A stretch of DNA of 64,000 nucleotides from Bin55 sp028819195 (GCA_028819195.1 JAPPMF010000005.1:12306-76305); one strand, 5' to 3'; shown: positions 53,432 through 62,913, numbered from the stretch's first letter. Numbers and translations are program-made. The notes: a model not told the origin generated them from the sequence alone.

Positions 53432-54368
53432 CACTCAGCATACTCAAGCCGAATTCCGGATCAAGGCTAGCAAGCGAAATTTAGCGCTAGCCTTTCTGTT
53501 AATCGTGAGTTTCATGGGAGCTGAAATTGTAGGTGGGATCCTTTCTGGTAGTCTTGCTCTACTAGCTGATGCAGCCCACATGGCTACCGATGCTGGTGCG
53601 ATCTTACTCGCCCTAATCGCCATCAATATCGCCCAAAGAAGTGCCACGAGTTCACATACTTATGGATATAAGCGTTTGGAAATCTTAGCTGCACTAGTCA
53701 ATGTTCTTGCGCTGTGGGTCATTGTCGGAGGAATTCTGTTTGAAGCTTGGAATCGCTTCCAAGACATTTCAGACGTCGATGGTCGATTAATGCTCATTAT
53801 CGGTGTAATAGGATTGTTTGTCAATATTGGCGCAGCATGGATCTTGCGACACTCCGCCGAAAAAAGTTTAAACGTTGAAGGAGCCTTCCAACACGTCCTA
53901 GCTGATTTGCTTGGCTCAATTGGTGTCGTCGTATCGGGTTGTTTGATTTGGGCATTCGACTGGAATTTCGCTGATCCAATCATCTCGGTGATAATCGCTA
54001 TTCTCATCATTCATGCGAGTTGGGGACTATTTTCAAAAGTCGTGCATGTTTTGCTTGAAGGTGTACCAAAACACATCAATATCGAAGAACTTTGTTCGAA
54101 GATTGAAGCAATCAGCGGGGTATACTCACTGCATGATGTTCACGTGTGGACTTTAACACTCGGTAATGAAGCGTTTACCTGTCACGTTTTGTTGGATCCA
54201 AGTTTTACGGGTGAACGCGACACGATCTTACATGAGATACGTACACTCTTGAGAACGACATACGATATCGAACACATAACGGTACAGATTGAGAGAACAA
54301 TGGATGAATGTCCGGAAAGTAGTGCTTCAGCTTCGTTTTTACAACCCAACGAAGTTTTACCATCTTGA
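53403..54368 (+). CDS. cation diffusion facilitator (Zn2+/Cd2+/Co2+ exporter, CzcD type)
   Basis: This inner-membrane proton-coupled divalent-cation exporter has about 321 residues from the ATG at 53403; an in-frame TTG at 53394 and an ATG at 53409 are alternatives. Six helices are visible. The transport site has the HxxxD pair in helix 2 (ADAAHMATDAG) and in helix 5 (QHVLADLLGS), the ligand set of zinc-type members. The cytoplasmic C-terminal domain follows (about 215-300, ISGVYSLHDVHVWTLTLG). The N-terminus carries a short His-containing stretch (TNTQHTQAE). The gene's own ribosome-binding site is poor and it overlaps a 14-codon leader frame. Confidence 0.93.
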   Translation: MDMATTSETNTQHTQAEFRIKASKRNLALAFLLIVSFMGAEIVGGILSGSLALLADAAHMATDAGAILLALIAINIAQRSATSSHTYGYKRLEILAALVNVLALWVIVGGILFEAWNRFQDISDVDGRLMLIIGVIGLFVNIGAAWILRHSAEKSLNVEGAFQHVLADLLGSIGVVVSGCLIWAFDWNFADPIISVIIAILIIHASWGLFSKVVHVLLEGVPKHINIEELCSKIEAISGVYSLHDVHVWTLTLGNEAFTCHVLLDPSFTGERDTILHEIRTLLRTTYDIEHITVQIERTMDECPESSASASFLQPNEVLPS

Positions 54369-54496
54369 ACAAGAACGCGCTTGGATGAAAACACCGCCGG
54401 CCTGTTTATGATTTTTCATTAAGTCTAGATTTGTTTATCGACTTGATCACGTTTGTTTCTGGATGTCGCGAAAACGTCCGAGTTGTCAACGGTTGG

Positions 54497-55483
54497 TTAA
54501 TCTACACTTACAAGTTCACGTAGACCAACAATATGTTCTTGAAACCACTCTGCTACATTCAGTTGTTCTCGGGCGCGAACTAGATTCTGCTCCGGAAAGT
54601 CCGTCTTAAAGTATTGACTTCCACTCAAATGATCGGTAAGGAAACGTGTCGCTAACATGAGGCTCATGTAAACCGGTGCCTCTGCAAACTGGTCTATCGA
54701 TGACTCGCTGGGTAGAGTGTAATACTGAAAAAAACCACTACACCCGTCCTGCATTCTTTGCTCTAACTCACTCGACCAAACTCTACCTTTACTACCTGTC
54801 GTCACAATCGATCGCAAAAGATCACCAAAATCCCAAGCGGGTTGTCCCCACATCACGGTATCAAGATCAACAACCTTACAAAGTCGGTCTGATTTAGGAT
54901 CAAAGATCAAATTGTCGACTTTACAATCCCCATGAATGATTTGTTCTGGTGAGTGGAATTTGCCCAAACCAGACCTCATTTCTCGCAATTTATCGAGTTC
55001 TGGAAGACTTGGTTGTTTTGAACAGACATTTTCAAGTTTGCTCGTATAGTGTTCAAATCGATGAAAATGTTGGATTACCGGTTCAAGTGAAATCATCTGA
55101 TTCTGCAATCGAGCCAACATTTCTCCAAACGCTAATCCAGCGGTATAGCACCACTTCCGAGGTAAAACGTTGAAACTTTTACCCGGACAAAATTCGGTCA
55201 GTCTCCAAACCTCGTTAATTTGGTCTATTGCAAACGGTTCGTCTTTTTGAGTCGGAATAATCCTGGGAATCAAGCTCTCCAATACGGGTGCGATCTTTTG
55301 GTAGTTTCGGACAACGGCTTGTGGATTGTCGAAAACTTTCGAGTTAATTCGCTGTAGGACAAAGTTGTCGTCGACTCGGTAGGTATCATTGATCAGTCCG
55401 CTACCTAACGATGCTACTTTCCCTGTCAGGTGCCACGCACGCAAGACACTTTGAGGTACTTTAGTTTCGCGATCGGAACGCAT
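54497..55483 (-). CDS. aminoglycoside-phosphotransferase-fold kinase, N-acetylhexosamine 1-kinase-like
   Basis: This is a probable sugar kinase of the APH superfamily. The 328 residues match the NahK pattern: GSGLINDTYRV near the start, FVLQRINSKVFDNPQAVVRN, the catalytic loop IIHGDCKVDN (His184, Asp186, Asn191), and the metal region VVDLDTVMWGQPAWDFGDLLRS. In known members this enzyme makes GlcNAc-1-phosphate or GalNAc-1-phosphate. The start overlaps the stop of the hexosaminidase gene by 23 bases, and the pairing of a hexosaminidase with this kinase supports amino-sugar salvage. Another sugar substrate cannot be excluded. Confidence 0.8.
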   Translation of the reverse strand: MRSDRETKVPQSVLRAWHLTGKVASLGSGLINDTYRVDDNFVLQRINSKVFDNPQAVVRNYQKIAPVLESLIPRIIPTQKDEPFAIDQINEVWRLTEFCPGKSFNVLPRKWCYTAGLAFGEMLARLQNQMISLEPVIQHFHRFEHYTSKLENVCSKQPSLPELDKLREMRSGLGKFHSPEQIIHGDCKVDNLIFDPKSDRLCKVVDLDTVMWGQPAWDFGDLLRSIVTTGSKGRVWSSELEQRMQDGCSGFFQYYTLPSESSIDQFAEAPVYMSLMLATRFLTDHLSGSQYFKTDFPEQNLVRAREQLNVAEWFQEHIVGLRELVSVD

Positions 55484-57434
55484 GAGCGATAGGTAAAGTA
55501 TATTCTCCGTACGGTTGTGTCAGGCGGTTAGAAAATTCTGTCCGATTTTCCGCAATATCTGCAAGTACCGCCAGCGCGTTCGAGACTTCTCGAAGTTCTT
55601 CTAAGTCTGGATATTGCACTACCATTTGTTCAAACACCTTATATTGTTTTCGCCAACCACTAATCCAATTGGATAGATCTTCTTGTTCTTGCAAATCTTT
55701 GAGACATCGCCGGGTAGCTAGACTTTCTACCGGTAACCGATCAACCACTCGATTCAATTTTGTGAGGACGTTGTATGGTCGAGGGACGTCGCTTGCCAGT
55801 TCTTCTGAATTTCTGGCGTGAATACCTTCTAGGGTAAGATGTCTCGTGTACCACTTCACGGGTTCAAGCATTTCGAACAACGGCTCAAGCTCTTGACACG
55901 GGTGCACGTCTTGCATCGAGAGCAGGTCTGGAAACCCAATTTGCTGCAAAACCTTTAGGTGAACCGTCAGGCGTTCGTAAACGTCAGCGATCCCCATCAC
56001 ACTAACTTCTTTTGCTGACCAAAACTGCTCAGCTATTACTGGCATGCGTGTCCAAATTCGCTTGTGAATCAGTTCGCTGTTGACTAATTCCGACCACATA
56101 CATGCTTCGCCGCCAAGAATGTCGCCGTTTTTACGGTTTACTAGCGGTGGAATAGTTGCTGATTCCTCAAAGTGTGCAATATTTTCTTGAACATAATGAA
56201 AACTAGGTGCTTGCAGTTTAAGGGCATCAGTGTCTGCCCATTCTTTGCTTCCTATATCTGGACGATATCGATAGTGCACTTCGGCAGGGTAATTCAAATC
56301 TAGGTAATAAGGAGCTGAAACCAAAGTCCGGTATCCTAAACCGACACTTTGGTCGCGCGCTGCACGACCGCGCCAAGCTTGCACCACAACATTACTAGGT
56401 AGAGACTCATGGAGAGAATCGTCCCAAACAATTGGGGTTCTACCTTTTTCGTGTAGCCATTCAAAAACCGGTTGTAAAAATGCAGTTAAGAGCTCTTGTG
56501 GTTCGGTTATGCTGAGATCCCTCGCCCATTCCTGTACTTTCCTGGATTCATTCCACCAGGTGAAATCAACTTCGTCCCCCCCTAGGTGGATGAACTCATC
56601 GCAGAAAGTTTCTACTACCTCAGCCAACACATCGAAAACGACATGCATTAGTTCAGAGTTGCTAGGATCTAAGCAAGCTTGGTGAGGTCCGAATTGCTCA
56701 CACTCAGTTGCTTCAAATGGACCTAATGCCCATTCCGGATGTTTTAAAAACCAACTTGATGTATGTCCGGGCATGTCTATTTCGGGAACAATACGTATCG
56801 CCCTATCAGCAGCATATTCGACTAATTCACGTAACTCGGTCTTGGTGTAATGCGAGTTGGACACTAATTCGGGATGTCTGGTACAACCAAAGCGAAATGC
56901 TTGATCGTCGGATAGGTGCAAGTGCAGTACATTCAGTTTAAAGTAATGCATGAGGTCCAGGGTTTCTCGGAGTACCGATAGCTCGATGTAATGGCGTGCG
57001 ACATCGATCATGAGACCGCGCCATTGAAAAGTTGGCGAATCTTGGATCTCGCATTCTCGAATTGCACCTTGAGGTGAAGTCAGTAACAATTGTTGCAGGG
57101 TTGAGATCCCGGTGATTGCTCCCCATTCTTCAGGAGCAGAAAGAACGATTGAGCTGTTCTTTATAACTAATGAGTAGTCGAAGTTGCTTGCGAGATTCGG
57201 TGCGAAATGACCGAGTTGAGATTCGATTTTGCATTCGAAAGAACATCCTGCTAAATGCAAGGCTTTGATCGCCTTTTGAACACGTGTTGAAGGACACGAA
57301 ATAACTTGACAGGACCCCGACTGAACATGAGATTCCTTACTACCGTCTTCGAGCGATTTCGGTTGGGGTAACAACTTGAATAAGACGATAGGAGAGTCCT
57401 GAGGGTTCAACGCTCTAAGATGCTTCTCTCCCAA
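55461..57434 (-). CDS. beta-N-acetylhexosaminidase, glycoside hydrolase family 20
   Basis: This enzyme cleaves terminal GlcNAc or GalNAc from oligosaccharides by substrate-assisted catalysis. The 657 residues have the GH20 N-terminal domain to about 135, then the barrel from QWRGLMIDVARHY with HLHLSDDQAFR, VPEIDMPGHT and the catalytic pair Asp287-Glu288 in HLGGDEVD, and later WRGRAARDQ and EACMWSELV. No signal peptide is visible, so it probably acts in the cytoplasm on imported oligosaccharides. The start is TTG at 57434 and lies inside the RibH gene end (28-base overlap); a TTG 8 codons later is an alternative. It is coupled to the kinase gene by overlap. Confidence 0.93.
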   Translation of the reverse strand: MGEKHLRALNPQDSPIVLFKLLPQPKSLEDGSKESHVQSGSCQVISCPSTRVQKAIKALHLAGCSFECKIESQLGHFAPNLASNFDYSLVIKNSSIVLSAPEEWGAITGISTLQQLLLTSPQGAIRECEIQDSPTFQWRGLMIDVARHYIELSVLRETLDLMHYFKLNVLHLHLSDDQAFRFGCTRHPELVSNSHYTKTELRELVEYAADRAIRIVPEIDMPGHTSSWFLKHPEWALGPFEATECEQFGPHQACLDPSNSELMHVVFDVLAEVVETFCDEFIHLGGDEVDFTWWNESRKVQEWARDLSITEPQELLTAFLQPVFEWLHEKGRTPIVWDDSLHESLPSNVVVQAWRGRAARDQSVGLGYRTLVSAPYYLDLNYPAEVHYRYRPDIGSKEWADTDALKLQAPSFHYVQENIAHFEESATIPPLVNRKNGDILGGEACMWSELVNSELIHKRIWTRMPVIAEQFWSAKEVSVMGIADVYERLTVHLKVLQQIGFPDLLSMQDVHPCQELEPLFEMLEPVKWYTRHLTLEGIHARNSEELASDVPRPYNVLTKLNRVVDRLPVESLATRRCLKDLQEQEDLSNWISGWRKQYKVFEQMVVQYPDLEELREVSNALAVLADIAENRTEFSNRLTQPYGEYTLPIAHAFRSRN

Positions 57435-57883
57435 TCGATCATGCGAACGGTGGCTATCCCTACTTCAAAGCCCTTATTTTGATCGTTCGATTTGGTACGA
57501 GCGAATACTTCTTCGATGGTGTTTGCAGGTAGGATCCCGTTCACAATGATGATAGAAAGATCCAAAGACACGTGTGTTAGTCCGGTACTACAAGCATTCA
57601 GAATCATTTCAAAATGCTGTGTATCTCCTTTCAGAAGGACACTGAGACAGACTATCGCTTCCAATTCTAGGTCAGTCGTAGCTAATGCTTGTGCTGCAAT
57701 GGGAAATTCATACGTACCAGGAACGACATGTTTCTGAATATTTGCTCCCTGTTTTTGTAACACTGTTTCGCAAGCATGAACCATACTCTCAACGAATTTT
57801 TCATGCCACGAGGATGCCAGAATCGCGACGTTTGCATCTTTCACCTTAGGAAGATTCGTCGTGTTGGGAACAAATGTAGACAT
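57407..57883 (-). CDS. ribH: 6,7-dimethyl-8-ribityllumazine synthase (RibH) family
   Basis: RibH condenses a dihydroxybutanone phosphate with the pyrimidine diamine to form ribityllumazine, the riboflavin precursor. The 158 residues fit the family: an aromatic residue at the substrate site (Trp26), VVPGTYEFPIAAQALA, the GDTQHFEM segment with the catalytic His90, LTHVSLDL and IIIVNGIL, and Arg129 at the place of the conserved Arg. The usual GxxIRGxTxHF region is diverged (LLKGDTQHF), so it may be a RibH2-like variant. No other riboflavin gene is near; instead it overlaps the hexosaminidase gene. Confidence 0.85.
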   Translation of the reverse strand: MSTFVPNTTNLPKVKDANVAILASSWHEKFVESMVHACETVLQKQGANIQKHVVPGTYEFPIAAQALATTDLELEAIVCLSVLLKGDTQHFEMILNACSTGLTHVSLDLSIIIVNGILPANTIEEVFARTKSNDQNKGFEVGIATVRMIDWERSILER

Positions 57884-57895
57884 AAAGAAGGATCC

Positions 57896-58267
57896 TTAAT
57901 CTGGCGTCAACTCCATGACATATCTTCCGGGTTCGACACAGGTAAAACCACAGGCTTCAAGAAATGAAACAGGTTTATCGAACTGGGCATGTGCCGTTCT
58001 TCCTCCTTTAGATTCAATCAATCCAACCGCGTGTAAAACCATCCAGCGACCGAGTCCTTGTTTTCGGTATTCCTTGTCCACGGCAAACGATTTTACGGTG
58101 AAATTGAATGGGTCACTTTGTTCGATCCAATAAGCAGCAATTACGTCGCCGTTATGTTTCGCGATTCGAATCCAGTCTAAATCTTCTTCCGTAATTGAAT
58201 CTCCTAGCAACTCCGTCGGGCGTTCGCACCAGTAAGGCCGAAAGATCGGGTAATCTCGTGGAGTCAC
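57896..58267 (-). CDS. GNAT family N-acetyltransferase
   Basis: This small acetyl-CoA-dependent acetyltransferase has 123 residues. The acetyl-CoA-binding motif is RKQGLGRWM (residues 68-76), preceded by FTVKSFAVDKEY. The second part has HAVGLIESKGGR and FLEACGFTCVEPG, the usual end of the fold. The substrate cannot be assigned. The gene lies 12 bases upstream of ribH and 64 bases downstream of the acyltransferase fusion gene on the same strand. Confidence 0.85.
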   Translation of the reverse strand: MTPRDYPIFRPYWCERPTELLGDSITEEDLDWIRIAKHNGDVIAAYWIEQSDPFNFTVKSFAVDKEYRKQGLGRWMVLHAVGLIESKGGRTAHAQFDKPVSFLEACGFTCVEPGRYVMELTPD

Positions 58268-58331
58268 GTTGCTACACCCCTGCGCCGATACGTTATCTCC
58301 AGATCACCGACAATCCAAAGATGAAAGATGA

Positions 58332-60233
58332 TCAAAGATTTGTACCTCTCATCGCCAATACCTGTTCTCGCAATTTTGGGAGTTCTACCTTTGAACCTTC
58401 AATCGGTGCTTCGAGTTTGACTTCCAACGTCGACCACAGTTTCAAACGACCACGCCAAAGTCCTTTACCGTGATGGGTGAACTTCGAACCCCAAAGACCG
58501 CATAACGCAGCGGGTATCACCGGTATAGGGTTGTTCGTGAGGATCTTCAGAGTGCCTGGTTTAAACTCACCGATGTCTCCATCTGGAGTCAACCTACCTT
58601 CGGGAAAAATACAAACCAAATCTCCCGAATCTAAGGCTGCTCGAATATCGTCAAAGGCTTGATGGTAAGTTCTTGGATCTTCAGATTTAGGTGCTATCGG
58701 TATAGTTTTTGCCGCGCGAAATAAGTAGTTGAGAACCGGTATTTTGAACACCGTTTTAGCCATCACAAAGCGAATGGGGCGACCAATCGCCCCCATCAGT
58801 ACCAACGCGTCGATGTAACTCACGTGATTACAGGCTATCAAGGCCGCTCCACGTTCCGGTACAAAACTCAATCCCTGATGGCGAATTCGATACAAAGTGT
58901 GTGAAAGAATCCAGACGACAAATCTGAGAGTAAACTCCGGTACTTGGACAAAAATGTATAACGAGACAAATATATTGAGTACCGCCATAAACAGTAACAG
59001 CGACGGAATACCCCAATTCAGAACTGTCAACCAAAAGATTGATATACCGCCCACGAAGATGGCAAGCATAATTGCATTCAGCATGTTGTTCGCGGCAATT
59101 ACACGCGCCCGACGATCAATCGGCGTACGCGCTTGTATCGTCGTTTGCAGGGGAACGAGATAGATTCCTAAGAAGAAACCGACTAGCACAATATCTACTA
59201 GCACTCGTATTGACGAAACACTGGCCAAGAACTCGCCCGCGTTGCGTAACTCATTCTGTATTGGGATGGACTGGATGGCGTAGTACAGATCGATACCAAA
59301 TATACTGACGAAAATAGCTCCAATGGGAACTAACCCAATCTCAATACGTCGACGGGACAACTGACCACACGTAACTGATCCAGCCGCAATGGCTAACGTG
59401 GTCGTCGCCAAAAGTAATGAAAAGACTCCCGAATCGCCATACAGATGATCTGTCGATAATTTAACAAATTGTGCAGTGTACACTGCACCAAGTGCCCAAA
59501 ACCACGAAACTCCTAAGATCGATTGAAAAACCGCTTTCTTCTCGGTAGCTAGACGAAATACCGACATCGCTTCAGATAGTGGGTTCCACTTAGGTGTACC
59601 TTCATAAACTGAGGGAGCTTTAGGAACAAACCAAGCAAAGATTAAACCAGTAACTGCTGCTACGGTAACGAACACAGCCAGCGCCCACGGGGTATTCACA
59701 TTGGTCGAATCGCTAGATCCACTTTCCGCTAAGAGTGGCCCTAACACCAATCCCAATAAGATCGCGACAAGAGTACCTCCGGCTATTAAAGCGTTACCAC
59801 CTGTTAGTTCAATTTTTTTCAGATGTTGGGGAAGAACAGAAAACTTTAGTGGACCAAAAAATGCCGATTGCGCACCGAGCAAGAATACAACTGTCAAGAG
59901 TAGCCAAGGCTGCTGTGTGATTAGTGCCCAAACAATCAATCCTGCGATGATAAGTTCACCGACTTTGACGAACCGAATAAGCGTAGACTTTTCAAAGTGA
60001 TCAGCTAGTGTCCCTGCGGTAGGAGAAAACAAGAGGAAAGGTATCGACAACAATACTGTCGCAAGATTGTTAAATGTATGAATCTGATTGTCAACGAGTA
60101 AAGGCGACGAAGCAAAGATAACAAATAGTCCAGCTTTAAACAGGTTGTCGTTGAAAGCACCAAGAAATTGGGTACCAAAAAGTGGCAAGAACCGCTTTTG
60201 TGATAATAAATTGAACAGTGAGGGTTTGCTCAT
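58332..60233 (-). CDS. MFS transporter fused to PlsC-type acyltransferase (lysophospholipid transport and reacylation)
   Basis: This is a two-part inner-membrane protein of 633 residues. Residues 1 to about 430 form a 12-helix MFS transporter of the LplT type (FNDNLFKAGLFVIFA, ADHFEKSTLIRFVKVGE, GPLKFSVLPQHL). Residues from about 440 are an acyltransferase with HxxxxD as NHVSYID (His470 to Asp475), FPEGRL (543-548) and PIPVIPAAL. Together these suggest import of lysophospholipid across the inner membrane and its reacylation. The AMP-ligase domain seen in longer family members is absent. In enterics the two functions are separate proteins (LplT and Aas). Confidence 0.93.
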   Translation of the reverse strand: MSKPSLFNLLSQKRFLPLFGTQFLGAFNDNLFKAGLFVIFASSPLLVDNQIHTFNNLATVLLSIPFLLFSPTAGTLADHFEKSTLIRFVKVGELIIAGLIVWALITQQPWLLLTVVFLLGAQSAFFGPLKFSVLPQHLKKIELTGGNALIAGGTLVAILLGLVLGPLLAESGSSDSTNVNTPWALAVFVTVAAVTGLIFAWFVPKAPSVYEGTPKWNPLSEAMSVFRLATEKKAVFQSILGVSWFWALGAVYTAQFVKLSTDHLYGDSGVFSLLLATTTLAIAAGSVTCGQLSRRRIEIGLVPIGAIFVSIFGIDLYYAIQSIPIQNELRNAGEFLASVSSIRVLVDIVLVGFFLGIYLVPLQTTIQARTPIDRRARVIAANNMLNAIMLAIFVGGISIFWLTVLNWGIPSLLLFMAVLNIFVSLYIFVQVPEFTLRFVVWILSHTLYRIRHQGLSFVPERGAALIACNHVSYIDALVLMGAIGRPIRFVMAKTVFKIPVLNYLFRAAKTIPIAPKSEDPRTYHQAFDDIRAALDSGDLVCIFPEGRLTPDGDIGEFKPGTLKILTNNPIPVIPAALCGLWGSKFTHHGKGLWRGRLKLWSTLEVKLEAPIEGSKVELPKLREQVLAMRGTNL

Positions 60234-60252
60234 GGCTTGATTATGACCAAAT

Positions 60253-60387
60253 TTAAGAGTTAATCTTAACTATGATCAATTTATATAGTTGTTCTCGTCC
60301 TTCATTAAGTGCGGCGATAACATCCTTAGTTAACTCAATGTTCCATTGAGAGAAATGCTCTTCAAATACCTCCATGCGTATACCCAT
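60253..60387 (-). CDS. possible 44-residue small ORF upstream of the MFS-acyltransferase gene
   Basis: A - strand ATG frame encodes a helical peptide (MGIRMEVFEEHFSQWNIEL, then KDVIAALNEGREQLYKLI) and stops 19 bases before the next start. The composition is protein-like and it could be a leading operon gene. No ribosome-binding site or homolog is seen. Confidence 0.3.
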   Translation of the reverse strand: MGIRMEVFEEHFSQWNIELTKDVIAALNEGREQLYKLIIVKINS

Positions 60388-60697
60388 AACTTATACTTTA
60401 CTCTATAAAAAAGTCGTATGTTCTACTCCTCTAGATTCTTGTACTTCAATCCTTAGTACAGGATCTGCCAGAGTTAAGTCTGAAACTATTCACACAAAAA
60501 ATTCGTTAGGTAGGCGTTTTCGCTCGCATCCAACTCGAGCAGAGTATACCTACCCAGACTCAGCAATAGTAATAAGTCCTTTCAACTGAACAAATTTGTC
60601 TCGGAGGTTTAGTAAGTGGTCATTGCACTTGTGTGACGAAATTAGCGTTTATCTAATCTATAATTCTACCTTGTCTAACACCAAGGAGCAAAGTTCA
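60388..60697. other. intergenic stretch without a convincing gene
   Basis: The region is AT-rich, between a - strand operon and a + strand outer-membrane protein gene, and must hold promoters for both directions. Only AAGGAG (60683-60688), the ribosome-binding site of the next gene, is certain. Confidence 0.4.
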
Positions 60698-61336
60698 ATG
60701 AAATCCTATATTTGCCTAATCAGCGCGCTGGTCATATCACTACCCTTGTTCGCACATGACGCAACCAAAGAGTCAGAGCAGTATTTTCAAAGCAATTGGT
60801 ACTTTCTACTTGAGGGTTCACACTATACCGAAAATGACGACCGCGGCGTCGGCGAGGGTTCCGGGATACGTTACGGCGGCGGAATTCAGTTCAACAAAAT
60901 TTTTGGACTGGAACTTGCCATTGACCATGTACCAGAATATGAAACCTCGTACGAATTCGACGATGTGCGCAGACGTGCGGGAAAGTACGTAGATAAGGCA
61001 GAAAACCATGTCTATAGTTCACTGTTATGTACCTTCCGAGTACCTATTGACGAAACAGTGGATTTTGTTTGGAAACTTGGACTCAGCAGTTACCGCTACG
61101 ACCTCTTCATGGAATTCGAAAACGACCACCGGACAAACAACGGCGAGGACGAATCTAATCGTTCGACATTGGGTTACAAAAAAGACGAAAGTGGTGTCAC
61201 TCTTGCCGGTTCTGTTGGCGTGGAATTCCCCTTTGGAGGCAGTGAAAACTTGTCGGTCGAAGTATCGCTAATCCGTCTTCTGGGAGACGACTCCGCTGGC
61301 GCTTCACTTAACGCTGGATTGAAATTTTCCTTTTAA
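60698..61336 (+). CDS. outer-membrane beta-barrel-like protein
   Basis: From the ATG at 60698 this has 212 residues. AAGGAG is 9 bases upstream, which decides the start over an upstream TTG at 60596. A signal peptide MKSYICLISALVISLPLFA is followed by alternating amphipathic strands typical of small OmpA/Opa-like barrels (GIRYGGGIQFNKIFGLEL, FVWKLGLSSYRYDLF, GVTLAGSVGVEFPFG, ASLNAGLKFSF). The last residue is Phe, the usual barrel end signal. The next gene encodes a paralog with the same layout. The ligand or role is unknown. Confidence 0.8.
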   Translation: MKSYICLISALVISLPLFAHDATKESEQYFQSNWYFLLEGSHYTENDDRGVGEGSGIRYGGGIQFNKIFGLELAIDHVPEYETSYEFDDVRRRAGKYVDKAENHVYSSLLCTFRVPIDETVDFVWKLGLSSYRYDLFMEFENDHRTNNGEDESNRSTLGYKKDESGVTLAGSVGVEFPFGGSENLSVEVSLIRLLGDDSAGASLNAGLKFSF

Positions 61337-61356
61337 CAAGACTCCAAACTCGTGTT

Positions 61357-61923
61357 GTGAAACGAGTTCTTAACACATGCCTAGTCCTTACCATGGTAAT
61401 GATTTCGTGTGCTTACGGTGTAGAAGAAAGCGAGAAAACCGGTAAATCATCTAAATGGTACCTTGTTGGCGGACTACTACACTACACTAACAGTAGCGAC
61501 CGCGACGTCGGTGACGGTCAAGGAGTTCACGCTGGCGGTGGTATTCAATTCACCCGTACATTCGGCATAGAACTCATCGTCGATTATGTACCTGAACATG
61601 AACCTGTTTCACCACAGCAAGACCAAGCCACTCCTATAGGAAGTGGTCCCAAAGCGAAAAATCATGTCGCCAATTCTTTGACGGGCACAATTAGGACTAA
61701 CGTCAGAGATACTTTAGCGATAGTAGGTAAACTCGGAATCGCTGGGTACAGGTATGACTTAGATGAGGAAGACGAAGGTGGTGTTTCGTTCGTTGGTTCA
61801 ATCGGTATTGATGTACCTCTTGGCGAATCAGATGATTGGTCTATCGAAGTGTCAATCACACAGTTTTTTAGCGCCGAGACTGATGGTACTTTATTGACCG
61901 CAGGTTTGAAGTACAGATTCTGA
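61357..61923 (+). CDS. outer-membrane beta-barrel-like protein, tandem paralog
   Basis: The product has 188 residues from a GTG. A signal peptide (MKRVLNTCLVLTMVMISCAYG) is followed by the same strands as the upstream gene (GVHAGGGIQFTRTFGIEL, VGKLGIAGYRYDL, VSFVGSIGIDVPLG, LLTAGLKYRF), ending in Phe. A cysteine near the end of the signal (ISCAYG) could be a lipobox of poor fit. It lies 20 bases after its paralog, so they are a tandem duplicate in one operon. The acidic loop around residue 130 is shorter than in the upstream copy. Confidence 0.78.
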   Translation: MKRVLNTCLVLTMVMISCAYGVEESEKTGKSSKWYLVGGLLHYTNSSDRDVGDGQGVHAGGGIQFTRTFGIELIVDYVPEHEPVSPQQDQATPIGSGPKAKNHVANSLTGTIRTNVRDTLAIVGKLGIAGYRYDLDEEDEGGVSFVGSIGIDVPLGESDDWSIEVSITQFFSAETDGTLLTAGLKYRF

Positions 61924-62106
61924 CCAAAATCCACTTGTTGGGTTTAAAGTATTAGACAAAGCAAACGTATTAGATACTTAAAATTACGTTTACTGTATTT
62001 ACTGAACCGATACATCGTCTATATCGCTACACAAAACGAAGGATTTTGTGTTTAGATTCGTTAAATCAAATAGTAATGTTTTTTCTACTTTCGCGAGGAA
62101 CCATGT

Positions 62107-62913
62107 ATGAAAACAACTCACGCAATTTGTCTCTTTATGATCCTATTCACGTTAGCTCTTGCACCCGCAGCTTGGGGTCAGGAAAAAGAAATAAGCGCAT
62201 ACTCTGAAATAAAATTGAAAGAAGGATCTTATACTGAACTATTGGATCCGATCCATAAAAATATCACGGATTGGATCCATAAGGGAGTCAATATCAAAGA
62301 ACTCAGAGAATCGACCGAAAAGTCGTTCGAATTACTCGATCAAAATGATAACGGTCGTATCACCCTCGATGAAATCGATATTGATTTCGACGAAGTCCCA
62401 AAGGAAGAAATGCGATCCGCTAAACAGCGCATGACCCTTGCCCAGCAAAAGTTCTTATCCTGGAACCGCGAAATTGACCGATTTGAAATCAGTGATACGA
62501 ATAAAGATAAAGTGCTAGACCGCAAAGAATACGAAACTAAAGATAAAACCGTCCGCACTCACTTGCTGCAACTTGGTATCGAAGATCTGGATCTAGATAA
62601 GAACGGCAGTGTTGACCGCAAAGAATACGCCGCTAACCTCGACGCGTTAGAAGAATTGGACGAGGATGGCGACGGTTTCCTCTCAATGCAAGAATTTGCG
62701 TCCTCCGGTGACACTTCTTTAGTCCGAGATTCACTCATGCATAAACTAGGTACTCTGTCAAAAAACGCAAATACCATGATTTACACGTTAGACTCAAATC
62801 AACCACAAGTTATGATTGGGACCGAAGTTAACAAACTTAAAGACACGATCCAAGTAGAACGCTTTGAGTTTCACGAAAAAAAAGAAGAAGATTCTGAAGA
62901 CAAACAGGAATAA
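62107..62913 (+). CDS. exported EF-hand calcium-binding-like protein
   Basis: The product has 268 residues with a signal peptide (MKTTHAICLFMILFTLALAP). It has four EF-hand loops: residues 78-89 (DQNDNGRITLDE), 130-141 (DTNKDKVLDRKE), 162-173 (DLDKNGSVDRKE) and 185-196 (DEDGDGFLSMQE). Each has the D-x-D/N-x-D/N-G...E form, though loop 2 lacks the central Gly, so three or four are likely to bind Ca2+. GAGGAA lies 6 bases before the ATG. The C-terminus is charged and low in complexity. The function is unknown; calcium sensing or buffering in the periplasm is inferred. Confidence 0.85.
   Translation: MKTTHAICLFMILFTLALAPAAWGQEKEISAYSEIKLKEGSYTELLDPIHKNITDWIHKGVNIKELRESTEKSFELLDQNDNGRITLDEIDIDFDEVPKEEMRSAKQRMTLAQQKFLSWNREIDRFEISDTNKDKVLDRKEYETKDKTVRTHLLQLGIEDLDLDKNGSVDRKEYAANLDALEELDEDGDGFLSMQEFASSGDTSLVRDSLMHKLGTLSKNANTMIYTLDSNQPQVMIGTEVNKLKDTIQVERFEFHEKKEEDSEDKQE

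Noticed and set aside
60374..60589. 71-codon plus-strand open frame upstream of the barrel genes
   Set aside because: It has no ribosome-binding site and a composition unlike its neighbours.
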